The position numbers were made by a program, and so were the translations under genes. A model generated the notes under the pieces. The model searched no databases. It saw only the letters and a program-made list of their open reading frames with translations, and was not told the DNA's origin. Positions 17,352 through 26,106 of a stretch of 64,000 nt of DNA are shown here, one piece after another. Origin of the DNA: Propionibacteriaceae bacterium (GTDB lineage Bacteria > Actinomycetota > Actinomycetes > Propionibacteriales > Propionibacteriaceae); contig JAISJP010000023.1 of assembly GCA_031261455.1 (NCBI GenBank), positions 1 to 64,000 on the forward strand, in the 5' to 3' direction. Position 1 is the stretch's first letter, and each line of letters starts with the position of its first letter.

Positions 17352-17401
17352 TGACAGCGTTGTCTTATCCATGTTATGCGACAAGTATGACAGCGTTGTC
17401 A
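17352..17401. promoter_or_regulatory. Pair of LacI-type operators
   Basis: TGACAGCGTTGTCT at 17352-17365 and TGACAGCGTTGTCA at 17388-17401 are near-palindromes 36 bp apart, both variants of the perfect palindrome at 17609-17622. They sit just upstream of the LacI-type repressor gene, where they could autoregulate it or form a loop with the third site about 230 bp away. Confidence 0.8.
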
Positions 17402-17571
17402 TGGCTTTGCAAGGGGACTTGCGCAGTGTCTCAACAAACAGGTGCGAAGTACCGCAACCGCGTGAAAGACGGTGCGCAGAACCCAAACGGAGCGAAAATC
17501 GGTCGTTTTCTCTCGTTTTTCGGTGATTTGATGTCATTTTCTACTTTCTGACACAAATCATGCATAAGTGG

Positions 17572-17622
17572 TTGACAGCACCGGCACATGCCGCTAGGCT
17601 CAGTGCCATGACAACGTTGTCA
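17572..17622 (+). promoter_or_regulatory. Leaderless promoter with LacI operator on the start codon
   Basis: TTGACA (17572-17577), a 17-bp spacer and TAGGCT (17595-17600) make a near-consensus promoter. The ATG at 17608 follows the -10 by seven bases, so transcription should start at or within a base or two of the start codon. The perfect palindrome TGACAACGTTGTCA (17609-17622) overlaps that codon, an ideal position for repression. Confidence 0.85.
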
Positions 17623-19233
17623 CAGCAGACAATGGTGCCTCCAGCAGTGCTTGGCGAGGCGCAGGATACCGCTATTGCCCCAAAGTATGTGCTAGAAATG
17701 CGCCACATCACCAAAGAGTTCCCCGGTGTCCGGGCGCTCGACGATGTCACCATGGCGGTGCGTGACAGCGACATCCACGCAATCTGCGGCGAGAACGGTG
17801 CCGGCAAGTCCACTTTGATGAAGGTGCTCTCTGGCGTCCACCCCTTTGGAACCTACACTGGCGAAATCCTTTACAACGGCGAGCTGGTCACTTTCAAGAA
17901 CATCCGCGAGTCCGAGGCGGCGGGCATCGTCATCATCCATCAGGAGTTGGCACTCATTCCGGAGCTTTCCATCGCGGAGAACATCTTCTTGTGCAATGAG
18001 GTCGTCGGGCGTTTCGGCATCATCGACTGGGCAAAGGCCTATGCGCAGACGAGCGATCTGCTGCACCAAGTCGGCCTGAACATCGACCCGCGCACTCCCA
18101 TCAAGAACTTGGGTGTCGGCCAGCAGCAGTTGGTGGAGATCGCGAAGGCGCTCAGCAAGAACGTGCAACTGCTCATCCTCGACGAGCCCACATCCGCCCT
18201 CAACGAGGAAGATGCCGAGACGTTGTTCAACCTAATGCGCGACCTCAAGCGCAAGGGCGTCACCTGCATTATGATCTCGCACAAGCTCAACGAGATCGCC
18301 CAAGTTGCTGACGCCATCACCATCCTGCGTGACGGCAAGACTGTGGAGACGTACCCCGTAGTCCCCGGTGAGGTGGACGTTGACCGCATCATCCGGGCGA
18401 TGGTGGGTCGCAGTCTCGAAAACCGCTTCCCGTCACACGACTCTCACCCCGGTGACGTGGTCTTTGAGGTGCGCGACTGGCGTGTTGAGGACCCGAACGT
18501 TCCCGGACGCCTGCTCTGCAAAGACATCAGTCTCTATGTTCGCGCAGGCGAGATCGTCGGCTTGGCGGGCCTGATGGGTGCCGGACGCACCGAGTTTGCC
18601 CGCAGTGTTTTCGGTCGCAACTATGGCATATACCTCGGTGGCGAGATTCTGTTGCATGGCTCGCCGCTCACCCTGAAGAGTGTGGAACAGGCCATCGATC
18701 ACCGCATCTCCTACGTGTCTGAAGACCGCAAGATGCTCGGGCTGAACCTGCTGGACGACGTCAAGGCCACCACAATCTCGGCCTGGCTGAAGGGCGTCTG
18801 CAACCCTCTGGGGCTGCTCGATCCGCACAAGGTGCGTTCCGCTGCCGAGGAGTATCGCGAGAAGCTCGGCATCAAGACGGCCAGCGTGGACGTGGGTGTC
18901 AGCACCTTGTCGGGTGGCAACCAGCAGAAGGTTGTGCTAGCCAAGTGGCTATTCCCCGACCCTGACGTGCTGATCCTTGACGAGCCCACGCGTGGCATCG
19001 ATGTCGGTGCCAAGTACGAGATCTACCGCATCATGCAGCAGTTGGCCGACCAAGGCAAGGCCGTGATTATGATCTCGTCTGAACTTCCCGAGCTGCTCGG
19101 CGTCGCGGACCGCATCTATACCATCTGCGAGGGTGCGGTCACCGGCGAGATGCCCGCCGCCGAGGCCACCCAGGAGGCGCTGATGCGCATGATGACGACG
19201 ATCACCACCACGGCCCCGGCTGTGGCCCGGTGA
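17608..19233 (+). CDS. gguA: Sugar ABC importer ATPase, GguA/MglA type
   Basis: 541-residue double ATPase of the monosaccharide importer family. The first domain has intact Walker A GENGAGKST (61-69), GVGQQQLVEIAKAL as signature and LILDEPTSAL as Walker B. The second domain has the degenerate P-loop GLMGAGRTE normal for this family and then STLSGGNQQKVVLAKWL and LILDEPTRGID. I start it at the ATG at 17608, which the promoter places at the transcript 5' end; an upstream in-frame ATG at 17560 would lie before the promoter. It forms an operon with the permease and binding protein. Confidence 0.93.
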   Translation: MTTLSQQTMVPPAVLGEAQDTAIAPKYVLEMRHITKEFPGVRALDDVTMAVRDSDIHAICGENGAGKSTLMKVLSGVHPFGTYTGEILYNGELVTFKNIRESEAAGIVIIHQELALIPELSIAENIFLCNEVVGRFGIIDWAKAYAQTSDLLHQVGLNIDPRTPIKNLGVGQQQLVEIAKALSKNVQLLILDEPTSALNEEDAETLFNLMRDLKRKGVTCIMISHKLNEIAQVADAITILRDGKTVETYPVVPGEVDVDRIIRAMVGRSLENRFPSHDSHPGDVVFEVRDWRVEDPNVPGRLLCKDISLYVRAGEIVGLAGLMGAGRTEFARSVFGRNYGIYLGGEILLHGSPLTLKSVEQAIDHRISYVSEDRKMLGLNLLDDVKATTISAWLKGVCNPLGLLDPHKVRSAAEEYREKLGIKTASVDVGVSTLSGGNQQKVVLAKWLFPDPDVLILDEPTRGIDVGAKYEIYRIMQQLADQGKAVIMISSELPELLGVADRIYTICEGAVTGEMPAAEATQEALMRMMTTITTTAPAVAR

Positions 19234-19290
19234 ACGTGACCCCTAAGCAAGACCCCACGTCCAACTAGAACTAAGAACAGGTAAGAGATC

Positions 19291-20838
19291 ATGTCGAGTG
19301 ATGTAGAAACCAGCCTCACCACAGATCCTCCCGTGGCGGAACCGGTTGCCACCGCCTCGTCGCGTGAGGGTGCCAGCGGCCCCAGCAACGCCGGTGGCGG
19401 TAGTCCGTTGCAGCGGGTCGGCAAGTTCATATCCGACATGTTCCCTGGCGGCTTCCGGCAGTACACCATGATCATTGCGCTGCTGGCGCTCATCTTGTTC
19501 TTCGAGTACAAGTCGGACGGCAAGATGGTCACCTCGGCTAACTTCCAAGGCCTGATCGCCGCCAACACCCACGTGTTGATCCTTGCCATCGGCATGTTGA
19601 TGGTGATCGTCGTCGGACACATCGACTTGGCTGTTGGTTCGACTGCTGGCTTGGTTGGCGTGACCATGGCGTGGATGGCACGCGAATACAGCCTGCCGTG
19701 GTACATCGCCGTTCTCGTCGGTCTCGGTCTCGGCCTGCTCATCGGCGCGTGGCAAGGCTTCTTCCTCGCCAAGGTGGGCATTCCCGGCTTTATCACCACG
19801 CTGGCTGGTCTCATCGGTTTCCGTGGAGCCGTCATCTGGATCTCGCACTCTGTAGCTATCCCGCCGCCCGTCGAGCTTTATCATTTTGCTAACGGTTCGC
19901 TACCCGATTGGGGACGTGAGTGGACGGCGTCTCTTGGGCTGGGCTCGACAGGTCGGGCAGCAAACGATTGGCCCTATGAGCACTTTGGTCTCAACGTGGT
20001 GACGCTGGCTCTGGGCGTGGCAATCATCATCGCCTTCTGCTACACCACCCTTCAGGGGCGTTCGCGGCAGTTGAAGGCTTCGGGAGTTGCCCCCAGTCTG
20101 GTGGCAGTGTTGGCGCGACTGGTTGCCGTGAGCGCGGTCATCGGCTTCGTGTTTTACCTGTTTGCTTCTGGTCGCCCCGGTACCGGATTCCCGCTGACGG
20201 GCGTGGTGCTGCTGGTCTTGGTGCTGGTCTATCACATCATCACAGAACGCACCCCGTTCGGTCGCCACATCTACGCGGTCGGTGGCAACAAGGCTGCGGC
20301 TGCCCTCACCGGTGTCAGCGTGCCGCGCACCTACTTCTTGGTCATGCTGAACATGTCGTTGTTGGCCGCTTTGGTTGGCATCCTGTTCACCGGTCGTTCC
20401 AACTCGGCGTTCCCCTCCCTTGGCAACGGCTGGGAGTTGGACGCCATCGCCTCCGTGTTCATCGGTGGCGCGGCGGTCTCCGGTGGCATCGGCACTGTTG
20501 TGGGGACGATGGTTGGCGGCATGGTTATGGCCGTGCTGAACTCCGGACTCTCATTGCTGGGTGTCGGATCTGACAAGACGGCAGTTATCAAGGGCCTGGT
20601 GCTGTTGGCTGCGGTGGCGTTCGACATCTACAACAAGCAGCAGGGGCGCAAGTCGCTGATTGGACGCATCATGGAGGGGTTCTCGGGCACGAAGAGTGAG
20701 TCCGACGAAGTGGCTGTGGTTCCCGCTGAGGCAACTACTGCGGCAGGTGTGGTCGAGACAGGTCCAGAGATTCAAGCCAACATTGACGGCATCACCCCCG
20801 CCAAACTCCGCGACGAACTGACGCCGACGGATGAATAG
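19291..20838 (+). CDS. gguB: Sugar ABC importer permease, GguB type
   Basis: 515-residue permease of the XylH/GguB group. A 50-residue hydrophilic N-terminus precedes about ten hydrophobic helices; NTHVLILAIGMLMVIVVGHIDLAVGS (about 90-115) is the family signature, and a long extracytoplasmic loop (about 185-230) is typical of multiple-sugar permeases. The helix pair around VGGNKAAAALTGVSVPRTYF is the coupling region. It has a hydrophilic C-terminal tail of about 60 residues. It lies 57 nt after the ATPase gene. Confidence 0.92.
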   Translation: MSSDVETSLTTDPPVAEPVATASSREGASGPSNAGGGSPLQRVGKFISDMFPGGFRQYTMIIALLALILFFEYKSDGKMVTSANFQGLIAANTHVLILAIGMLMVIVVGHIDLAVGSTAGLVGVTMAWMAREYSLPWYIAVLVGLGLGLLIGAWQGFFLAKVGIPGFITTLAGLIGFRGAVIWISHSVAIPPPVELYHFANGSLPDWGREWTASLGLGSTGRAANDWPYEHFGLNVVTLALGVAIIIAFCYTTLQGRSRQLKASGVAPSLVAVLARLVAVSAVIGFVFYLFASGRPGTGFPLTGVVLLVLVLVYHIITERTPFGRHIYAVGGNKAAAALTGVSVPRTYFLVMLNMSLLAALVGILFTGRSNSAFPSLGNGWELDAIASVFIGGAAVSGGIGTVVGTMVGGMVMAVLNSGLSLLGVGSDKTAVIKGLVLLAAVAFDIYNKQQGRKSLIGRIMEGFSGTKSESDEVAVVPAEATTAAGVVETGPEIQANIDGITPAKLRDELTPTDE

Positions 20839-21003
20839 ATTTCCCTTGGAGTAAACCCAAACATGATGGTGGTTTCTTCAAGGCGCGAGAAAGACAACTG
20901 AAAATCACACTAAGAAGCTCAGACGCCAAGATCATTCAAGGCGTTTGGCAGGCGGGTCCACAATGCATAGGTGAACCCGTCGCAACGAAAGGAACACACA
21001 CAG

Positions 21004-22104
21004 ATGAAAATCAAGAAGCTTCTGGCTTTCGGGTTGGCTGCCGCCATGGCAGTCGGCATGAGCGCCTGTAGCGACGATGCCGCCGATCCCGCTGCCAGCA
21101 CCACTGGCACCACCACCGGTGGCGCAAAGCCGATTATCGCCGTGTCGCTGCCGTGGCTCGGCACCCAGAACTGGGCCGAGGCCAACGATCAGTTCAAGAC
21201 TGCCATTGAGACAGCTGGCTACGAGGCCATGGTTCTTCATGCAGACAACAAGGTTGAGGTTCAGCAGCAGCAGATCGACTCCATGATCACCGCTGGTGCA
21301 GAGATCATCATCATCGGCCCAGTCGATGGCACCGCACTCGCCGCACAGGCTGACAATGCTGCCGCACAGGGCATCAAGATCTTCGGCTACGACCGTTTGA
21401 TCGAGAACACGGTAAACGTTGACGCTGTCGTCCAGTTCGGCTCTCTCCAGACCGGTCGTGAGCAAGGTCAGGCTCTACTTGACGGTCTCGCTGCCAAGGC
21501 TGGCGACGCCCCGTGGAACATCGAGCTCTTCGCCGGTGGCCCAACCGACCCGAACGCCCCCAACTTCTTCAAGGGCGCCATGGAGATCCTCCAGCCGAAG
21601 ATCGATGACGGCACCCTAGTTGTCGTTTCGGGTCAGACCACCTTCGAGCAGGTTGCCACGAAGGACTGGGAGAACTCCGTTGCCCAGACCCGCATGGAGC
21701 AACTGCTCGCTGGTTTCTACGCTGACACCACTGTTGACGGCGTTCTGAGCCCCAATGATGGCATTGCCCGCGCAATCCTCACCGCAACCGACAATGCTGG
21801 TCAGGGCTTCCCGCCCGTCTCCGGCCTTGACGCTGAAGAAGAGTCGGTCAAGTGGATCGGCGAAGGCAAGCAGTGGTCCACTGTCGCCAAGCCGACCGAC
21901 CAGCTCGTTGCCAAGACCATGGAACTCGTGAAGATCGTCGTTGACGGTGGCACGCTGCCTGCGGGCAACGAGACCGCCAGCAACGGTGCGCGCACCGACG
22001 TTCAGGTCTTCGCACTGCCTCCGACCGTCGTCACGAAGGACAACTGCAAGACGTTCTTCACCAGTGTCGCCGATCCTACGCGTGCAGCTCTCTGCGGCGA
22101 ATAA
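21004..22104 (+). CDS. chvE: Sugar ABC importer binding lipoprotein, ChvE type
   Basis: 366-residue lipoprotein with lipobox MSAC (Cys20) and a Peripla_BP_4-like sugar-binding fold. The pattern VSLPWLGTQNWAEANDQFKTAIE, AGAEIIIIGPVDGTALA and the C-terminal QVFALPPTVVTKDNCKTFF matches ChvE/multiple monosaccharide-binding proteins. The ATG at 21004 has AAAGGAA upstream; an in-frame ATG at 20971 lacks one. Sugars such as xylose, arabinose, galactose or glucose are typical; the linked PfkB kinase may act on a downstream product. Confidence 0.92.
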   Translation: MKIKKLLAFGLAAAMAVGMSACSDDAADPAASTTGTTTGGAKPIIAVSLPWLGTQNWAEANDQFKTAIETAGYEAMVLHADNKVEVQQQQIDSMITAGAEIIIIGPVDGTALAAQADNAAAQGIKIFGYDRLIENTVNVDAVVQFGSLQTGREQGQALLDGLAAKAGDAPWNIELFAGGPTDPNAPNFFKGAMEILQPKIDDGTLVVVSGQTTFEQVATKDWENSVAQTRMEQLLAGFYADTTVDGVLSPNDGIARAILTATDNAGQGFPPVSGLDAEEESVKWIGEGKQWSTVAKPTDQLVAKTMELVKIVVDGGTLPAGNETASNGARTDVQVFALPPTVVTKDNCKTFFTSVADPTRAALCGE

Positions 22105-22109
22105 TCACT

Positions 22110-22169
22110 AGTCAGACAAGTAGCGCGTTCTTCGCGGGTTGACATTAGCCCGCGAAGAACGCCCTGACT
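22110..22169 (+). terminator. Long hairpin after the sugar importer operon
   Basis: GCGTTCTTCGCGGG at 22125-22138 pairs perfectly with 22149-22162 around a 10-nt loop, extended by AGTCAG 22110-22115 with CTGACT 22164-22169. No U-run follows, so it may act as a terminator or a 3' stabiliser. Confidence 0.65.
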
Positions 22170-22247
22170 ATCCACCCCGACTACCCAGCGCATCTGAAGA
22201 GGGTTTTCTCCTTTTTCTCCTCGGCAGATCCGCGAAGCCAACCAAAC

Positions 22248-22287
22248 CCGAGAGGGCCCCTAGCAGTACTGCTAGAGGCCCTCTCGG
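22248..22287. terminator. Terminator hairpin between chvE and leuB
   Basis: CCGAGAGGGCC at 22248-22258 pairs with GGCCCTCTCGG at 22277-22287, enclosing the palindrome TAGCAGTACTGCTA. On the minus strand it is followed by GGTTTGGTT, so it most likely ends leuB, whose stop is at 22309. Confidence 0.75.
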
Positions 22288-22308
22288 CGTTTGTGTCTGG
22301 GCGTCGTG

Positions 22309-23352
22309 CTACAGCAGGGATGCGATGGCGTCGCCCACTGCGGAGGTGGTGCGCTTGGTAGTGCCACGAGCGATGATATCGGCCTCTACGGCGGCTTGAA
22401 TCCGGGCGGCTTCGCTCTCGAATCCGAGGTGCTCCAGCAGCAACGCCGCTGAACCAATGGTTGCCGTGGGGTCGGCGATTCCTTGGCCTGCAATATCTGG
22501 CGCTGAGCCGTGAATTGGCTCAAACATGGACGGATGCTTGCGCTCCGGGTTTATGCACGCGGACGCAGCCAAACCGATGCCACCTGTGACGGCGGCAGCG
22601 AGGTCGGTGATGATGTCGCCAAAGAGGTTATCGGTGACGATCACATCGAAGAATGCCGGATCAGTCACCATCTTGATGGTGGTTGCATCGATGTGCAGGT
22701 AGTCGTGGCGCACGTTAGGGAACTGTGCGGCAACTTGCGCAACGATCTGCTGCCACATGGCTCCAGCGTTGGTCAACACGTTGTGCTTGTGGACCAACGT
22801 CACATGGTTCTTGCGCTTGGCAGCGCGGGTGAAGGCGTCTTGCACAGCGCGCAGCGTGGCGGCGTAGGTGTTGACGGAAACCTCCGTGGCTACCTCGTCT
22901 GCCGTGCCCTTGCGCAAGCTGCCGCCGATGCCGCAGTACAGCCCCTCGGTGCCTTCACGCACCACCACGAAGTCGATGTCTTTGCCGTCCACCACTTCAG
23001 GGCGCAGCGGACTCCACACGCCCGGATACAGCTTGGACGGTCGCAGGTTGATGCCTTGGTCGAATGAGAACCTGATTTTGAGCAGCAGTCCGCGCTCCAG
23101 TAGGCCTGACGGGATGGCTTTGGAGCCGGGGGCGGCACCCACCGCACCCAACAGGATGGCGTCGGCTTGGCTGAGTTCTTCGAGCACCGAGTCGGGGAGC
23201 ACCTCGCCGGTGCGCTGCCAACGCTGCGCGCCTAGGTCGTAGTGGGTGAAGTTAAACGCCTCGCTGCCTAGGGTGGCGTTCAGCACCTTGATGGCCTCCG
23301 GCATGATTTCGGGGCCGATGCCGTCCCCGGGGATAACCGCAATGTTCGTCAT
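22309..23352 (-). CDS. leuB: 3-isopropylmalate dehydrogenase
   Basis: Third enzyme of leucine biosynthesis, oxidising 3-isopropylmalate with NAD. 347 residues. The start [21 protein letters not shown], the substrate-binding [12 protein letters not shown] (about 129-140) and the NAD region [24 protein letters not shown] (about 270-293) are intact. The ATG at 23352 follows TAGAGT by eight bases without a Shine-Dalgarno sequence, suggesting a leaderless mRNA. It is divergent from ilvE, another branched-chain amino-acid gene. Confidence 0.97.
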   Translation of the reverse strand: MTNIAVIPGDGIGPEIMPEAIKVLNATLGSEAFNFTHYDLGAQRWQRTGEVLPDSVLEELSQADAILLGAVGAAPGSKAIPSGLLERGLLLKIRFSFDQGINLRPSKLYPGVWSPLRPEVVDGKDIDFVVVREGTEGLYCGIGGSLRKGTADEVATEVSVNTYAATLRAVQDAFTRAAKRKNHVTLVHKHNVLTNAGAMWQQIVAQVAAQFPNVRHDYLHIDATTIKMVTDPAFFDVIVTDNLFGDIITDLAAAVTGGIGLAASACINPERKHPSMFEPIHGSAPDIAGQGIADPTATIGSAALLLEHLGFESEAARIQAAVEADIIARGTTKRTTSAVGDAIASLL

Positions 23353-23354
23353 AG

Positions 23355-23390
23355 CCTAGAACTCTACTGCTGCGTCTCATTATTTGAGAC
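23355..23390 (-). promoter_or_regulatory. leuB promoter with inverted repeat
   Basis: GTCTCATTATTTGAGAC (23374-23390) is a 6-5-6 inverted repeat. On the minus strand, seven bases separate it from TAGAGT (23361-23366), the likely -10 of leuB, so it covers the -35 and spacer. A near-identical repeat with the same spacing precedes the TrpX-type gene at 11810. Confidence 0.65.
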
Positions 23391-23467
23391 AAAATATCCG
23401 CATAGTGAGCGCCCGCTTCTTGAACTTGCGTTCCCAAAGGTGCACAGATAGCGCTAGATTTTGATGC

Positions 23468-24556
23468 ATGAGTTTGCGTTTTGAACTTGCCACCAGCCCC
23501 ACGTACACCTCGGACGCGCGTATCGCCGAGATCAACGTCGATCCGGGCTTCGGCGTCTACTTCTCCGACCACATGGCTGTCGCCGCCTACAACGAGACTG
23601 ACGGTTGGGTCAACGCACGCGTCGAGCCTTACGCCGACTTTGCCATCGCCCCGGCCAGTGCGGTGCTGCACTACGCTCAAGAGGTGTTCGAAGGACTCAA
23701 GGCCTACCGTCATGCCGATGGGTCGGTCTGGCTGTTCCGTCCGGAAGCCAACGCCGAGCGTCTCGCGCGTTCCGCCAAGCGCCTCGCGCTGCCAGAACTG
23801 CCTGTCGCTGACTTTGTCGCCTCGGTGCGTGCGGTCGTGGAGTTGGACGAGCGTTGGGTGCCGTCCAGCGGCGAACAGAGCCTCTACATCCGCCCGTTTA
23901 TGATCGGCAGTGAGTCGTTCCTCGGGGTGCGCGCCTCCAAGACCGTCACCTACTTCTGTATCGCAGGGCCGGTTGGCGCGTACTTCTCCGGTGGCGTCAA
24001 GCCAGTGGACATCTGGGTGTCCAACGAACTCTCCCGAGTGCCCAACGGCGGCACCGGCTCAGCCAAGTGCGGCGGCAACTACGCCACCAGCCTGCTTGCC
24101 CAGAACGAGGCATATGCGCAGGGCTGCTCGCAGGTGCTGTTCACCGACGCCGCCACCCACAGCGTCATCGAAGAGTTGGGCGGCATGAACTTCATGTTCA
24201 TCAACACTGCTGGCGAACTGGTCACCCCGGAGCTCAACGGCAACATTCTGCCCGGCATCACCCGCGACTCGCTGCTGAAACTCGCCCCGTCGCTCGGCCT
24301 CACCCCGGTGGAGCGCCGCATCACCCTAGCCGAGGTGTACAGCGGCCTGGCCGACGGCAGCATCGTTGAGGCGTTCGCCTGCGGCACGGCTGCCGTCATC
24401 ACCCCCATCGGCTCCCTGAAAGACGGCGCCACCGGCGAAGTCCACCGCGCGCTCATCGCCGACTTCCCGAAGGCCATGGGATTGCGTGCCCTGCTGCTAG
24501 ACATCCAATACGGTCGCGTCCCCGACCCCTTCGGTTGGACCCAGCAGGTCGTCTAG
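23468..24556 (+). CDS. ilvE: Branched-chain amino-acid aminotransferase
   Basis: Fold-type IV PLP aminotransferase, 362 residues, making leucine, isoleucine and valine from their keto acids. QEVFEGLKAYRHADGSVWLFRPEANAERLARSAKRLALPELP (about 77-118) and the PLP-lysine segment GGTGSAKCGGNYA (about 193-205) identify the long actinobacterial class. The ATG at 23468 is seven bases after TAGATT (23455-23460) with no ribosome binding site, so probably leaderless. It is divergent from leuB. Confidence 0.96.
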   Translation: MSLRFELATSPTYTSDARIAEINVDPGFGVYFSDHMAVAAYNETDGWVNARVEPYADFAIAPASAVLHYAQEVFEGLKAYRHADGSVWLFRPEANAERLARSAKRLALPELPVADFVASVRAVVELDERWVPSSGEQSLYIRPFMIGSESFLGVRASKTVTYFCIAGPVGAYFSGGVKPVDIWVSNELSRVPNGGTGSAKCGGNYATSLLAQNEAYAQGCSQVLFTDAATHSVIEELGGMNFMFINTAGELVTPELNGNILPGITRDSLLKLAPSLGLTPVERRITLAEVYSGLADGSIVEAFACGTAAVITPIGSLKDGATGEVHRALIADFPKAMGLRALLLDIQYGRVPDPFGWTQQVV

Positions 24557-24614
24557 CGCCGCAACACCATCCCCGCCACCCTGCGCTTTGGGAGCAGAGT
24601 CCACACGAGTCCGT

Positions 24615-24651
24615 GGATTCTGCGACGCCGCTTCGTTTGCGCAGAATGACG
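24615..24651. repeat. Dispersed palindromic element between convergent genes
   Basis: ATTCTGCG at 24617-24624 pairs with CGCAGAAT at 24640-24647, followed by GACGAC and, a few bases on, GAGACGCGTC. A related unit with the same flanking GAGACGCGTC (in the other orientation) lies at 56132-56171. Both fall between convergent genes and may serve as bidirectional terminators. Confidence 0.55.
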
Positions 24652-24669
24652 ACGCTGGGGAGACGCGTC

Positions 24670-25944
24670 CTAGTCGATGCGAGCAAAGACCATGGGCTGG
24701 GGTGGGGGAGCCACCTCGCCGATCTCGTAGGTGCCGTCTAGGGCGGACAGGCCAGCGGGGAACAGGGACTCGTCGTCGGTATGCAGTGTGAGCAGTGGGT
24801 CCCCAGCGCGCACCCGGTCGCCGGGCTTGGCGTGGATGACGACGCCAGCACCTAGGCTGATGGAGTCTTCCTTGCGGGTACGTCCTGCGCCCAAGCGCCA
24901 CGAACAGATACCGACGCCTAGGGCATCTATCCTTGTCAAGATGCCATCGGACTCGGCAGTAATGGTGTGCGTATAACGGGCGGTCGGCAGTGGGACGCTA
25001 AGGTCGCCACCTTGGGCGGCGATCATGGCGCGCCAAGTATCCATCGCTTTGCCACTGGCTAGCACGGCGGCCGGGTCAACGTCTAGGCCAGCCAGCTCCA
25101 CCATGGTGGTGGCTAGGGCAAGCGTCAACTCCACTAGGTCGGCGGGGCCACCACCGGCCAGCACCTCTATGGACTCCTCAACCTCTAGGGCGTTGCCCAC
25201 TTTGAGGCCCAAGGGTGTGTTCATGTTGGTCAGCAGGGCCACGGTCTTGACTCCAGCCGCGGTGCCAAGTGCTACCATCCGCTGCGCCAGCACGCTGGCC
25301 TGCTCTACCGTCTTCATAAACGCACCGTCGCCAACTTTGACGTCCAGCACCAAGCCGGAGGCCCCTTCGGCGATCTTCTTGCTCATAATGGACGACGACA
25401 TCAACTCGATGCTGGGCACCGTTCCGGTCACGTCACGCAGGGCGTACAGCTTCTTGTCTGCGGGGGCCAAGCCGTCCCCGGCGGCACAAACCACGGCACC
25501 GACCGAGGCCAGTTGCGCATGAATCTCGGCGTCGCTCAGGTACGCGCGCCAACCGGAGATCGACTCCAACTTGTCGAGTGTGCCGCCAGTGTGGCCGAGC
25601 CCGCGTCCGCTCAACTGGGGCACGGCGGCCCCGCAGGCAGCAACCAGCGGTGCCAGCGGAAGCGTGATCTTGTCGCCCACGCCACCTGTCGAATGCTTAT
25701 CCACAAGGGGTTTTGTCAGTTCGGGAAAGCTCATTCGCACGCCAGACGTGATCATGGCCTGTGTCCAGACGCTCAGTTCGGCATCGCTCAGGCCCTGAAA
25801 GTAGACTGCCATCGCCATGGCGCTCATCTGCTCGTCTGGAATGGTCCCGCGCGTGAAGGCGTCGATCAGCCAAGCGATCTCGCCGTCGCTCAAGGTAAAC
25901 CCGTCGCGTTTGTGTTCAATGATCTCGACTGCGTTGTAGTTCAC
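24670..25944 (-). CDS. deoA: Thymidine/pyrimidine-nucleoside phosphorylase
   Basis: Phosphorolyses thymidine or other pyrimidine nucleosides to base and sugar-1-phosphate. About 424 residues. DKHSTGGVGDKITLPLAPLVAACG and SGRGLGHTGGTLDKLESI hold the phosphate- and nucleoside-binding residues, and KKIAEGASGLVLDVKVGDGAFM follows. I start at GTG 25944: the protein then begins NYNAVEIIEHKRDG as in the family, and GACAAT (25951-25956) lies six bases upstream, as for other leaderless genes here. An ATG at 25962 is the alternative. Convergent with ilvE. Confidence 0.93.
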   Translation of the reverse strand: MNYNAVEIIEHKRDGFTLSDGEIAWLIDAFTRGTIPDEQMSAMAMAVYFQGLSDAELSVWTQAMITSGVRMSFPELTKPLVDKHSTGGVGDKITLPLAPLVAACGAAVPQLSGRGLGHTGGTLDKLESISGWRAYLSDAEIHAQLASVGAVVCAAGDGLAPADKKLYALRDVTGTVPSIELMSSSIMSKKIAEGASGLVLDVKVGDGAFMKTVEQASVLAQRMVALGTAAGVKTVALLTNMNTPLGLKVGNALEVEESIEVLAGGGPADLVELTLALATTMVELAGLDVDPAAVLASGKAMDTWRAMIAAQGGDLSVPLPTARYTHTITAESDGILTRIDALGVGICSWRLGAGRTRKEDSISLGAGVVIHAKPGDRVRAGDPLLTLHTDDESLFPAGLSALDGTYEIGEVAPPPQPMVFARID

Positions 25945-26106
25945 TATTCCATTGTCTCGCATTCGCAGGTTCACTGCACGCCAACCGAGGCACTGTAGGC
26001 TGAACCGCTCGGGGCGGCCGCTGGAGGTGCGGTTGTCGTCCAAGCGCCTGTCCACGATGGACGCAGGCTGGCTGGCCCCAATCCGGGCCGAGTAGACTCG
26101 CATTCT

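Noticed and set aside
17560..17607. Upstream ATG for the sugar-importer ATPase
   Set aside because: It lies before the TTGACA/TAGGCT promoter, so it would not be in the transcript.
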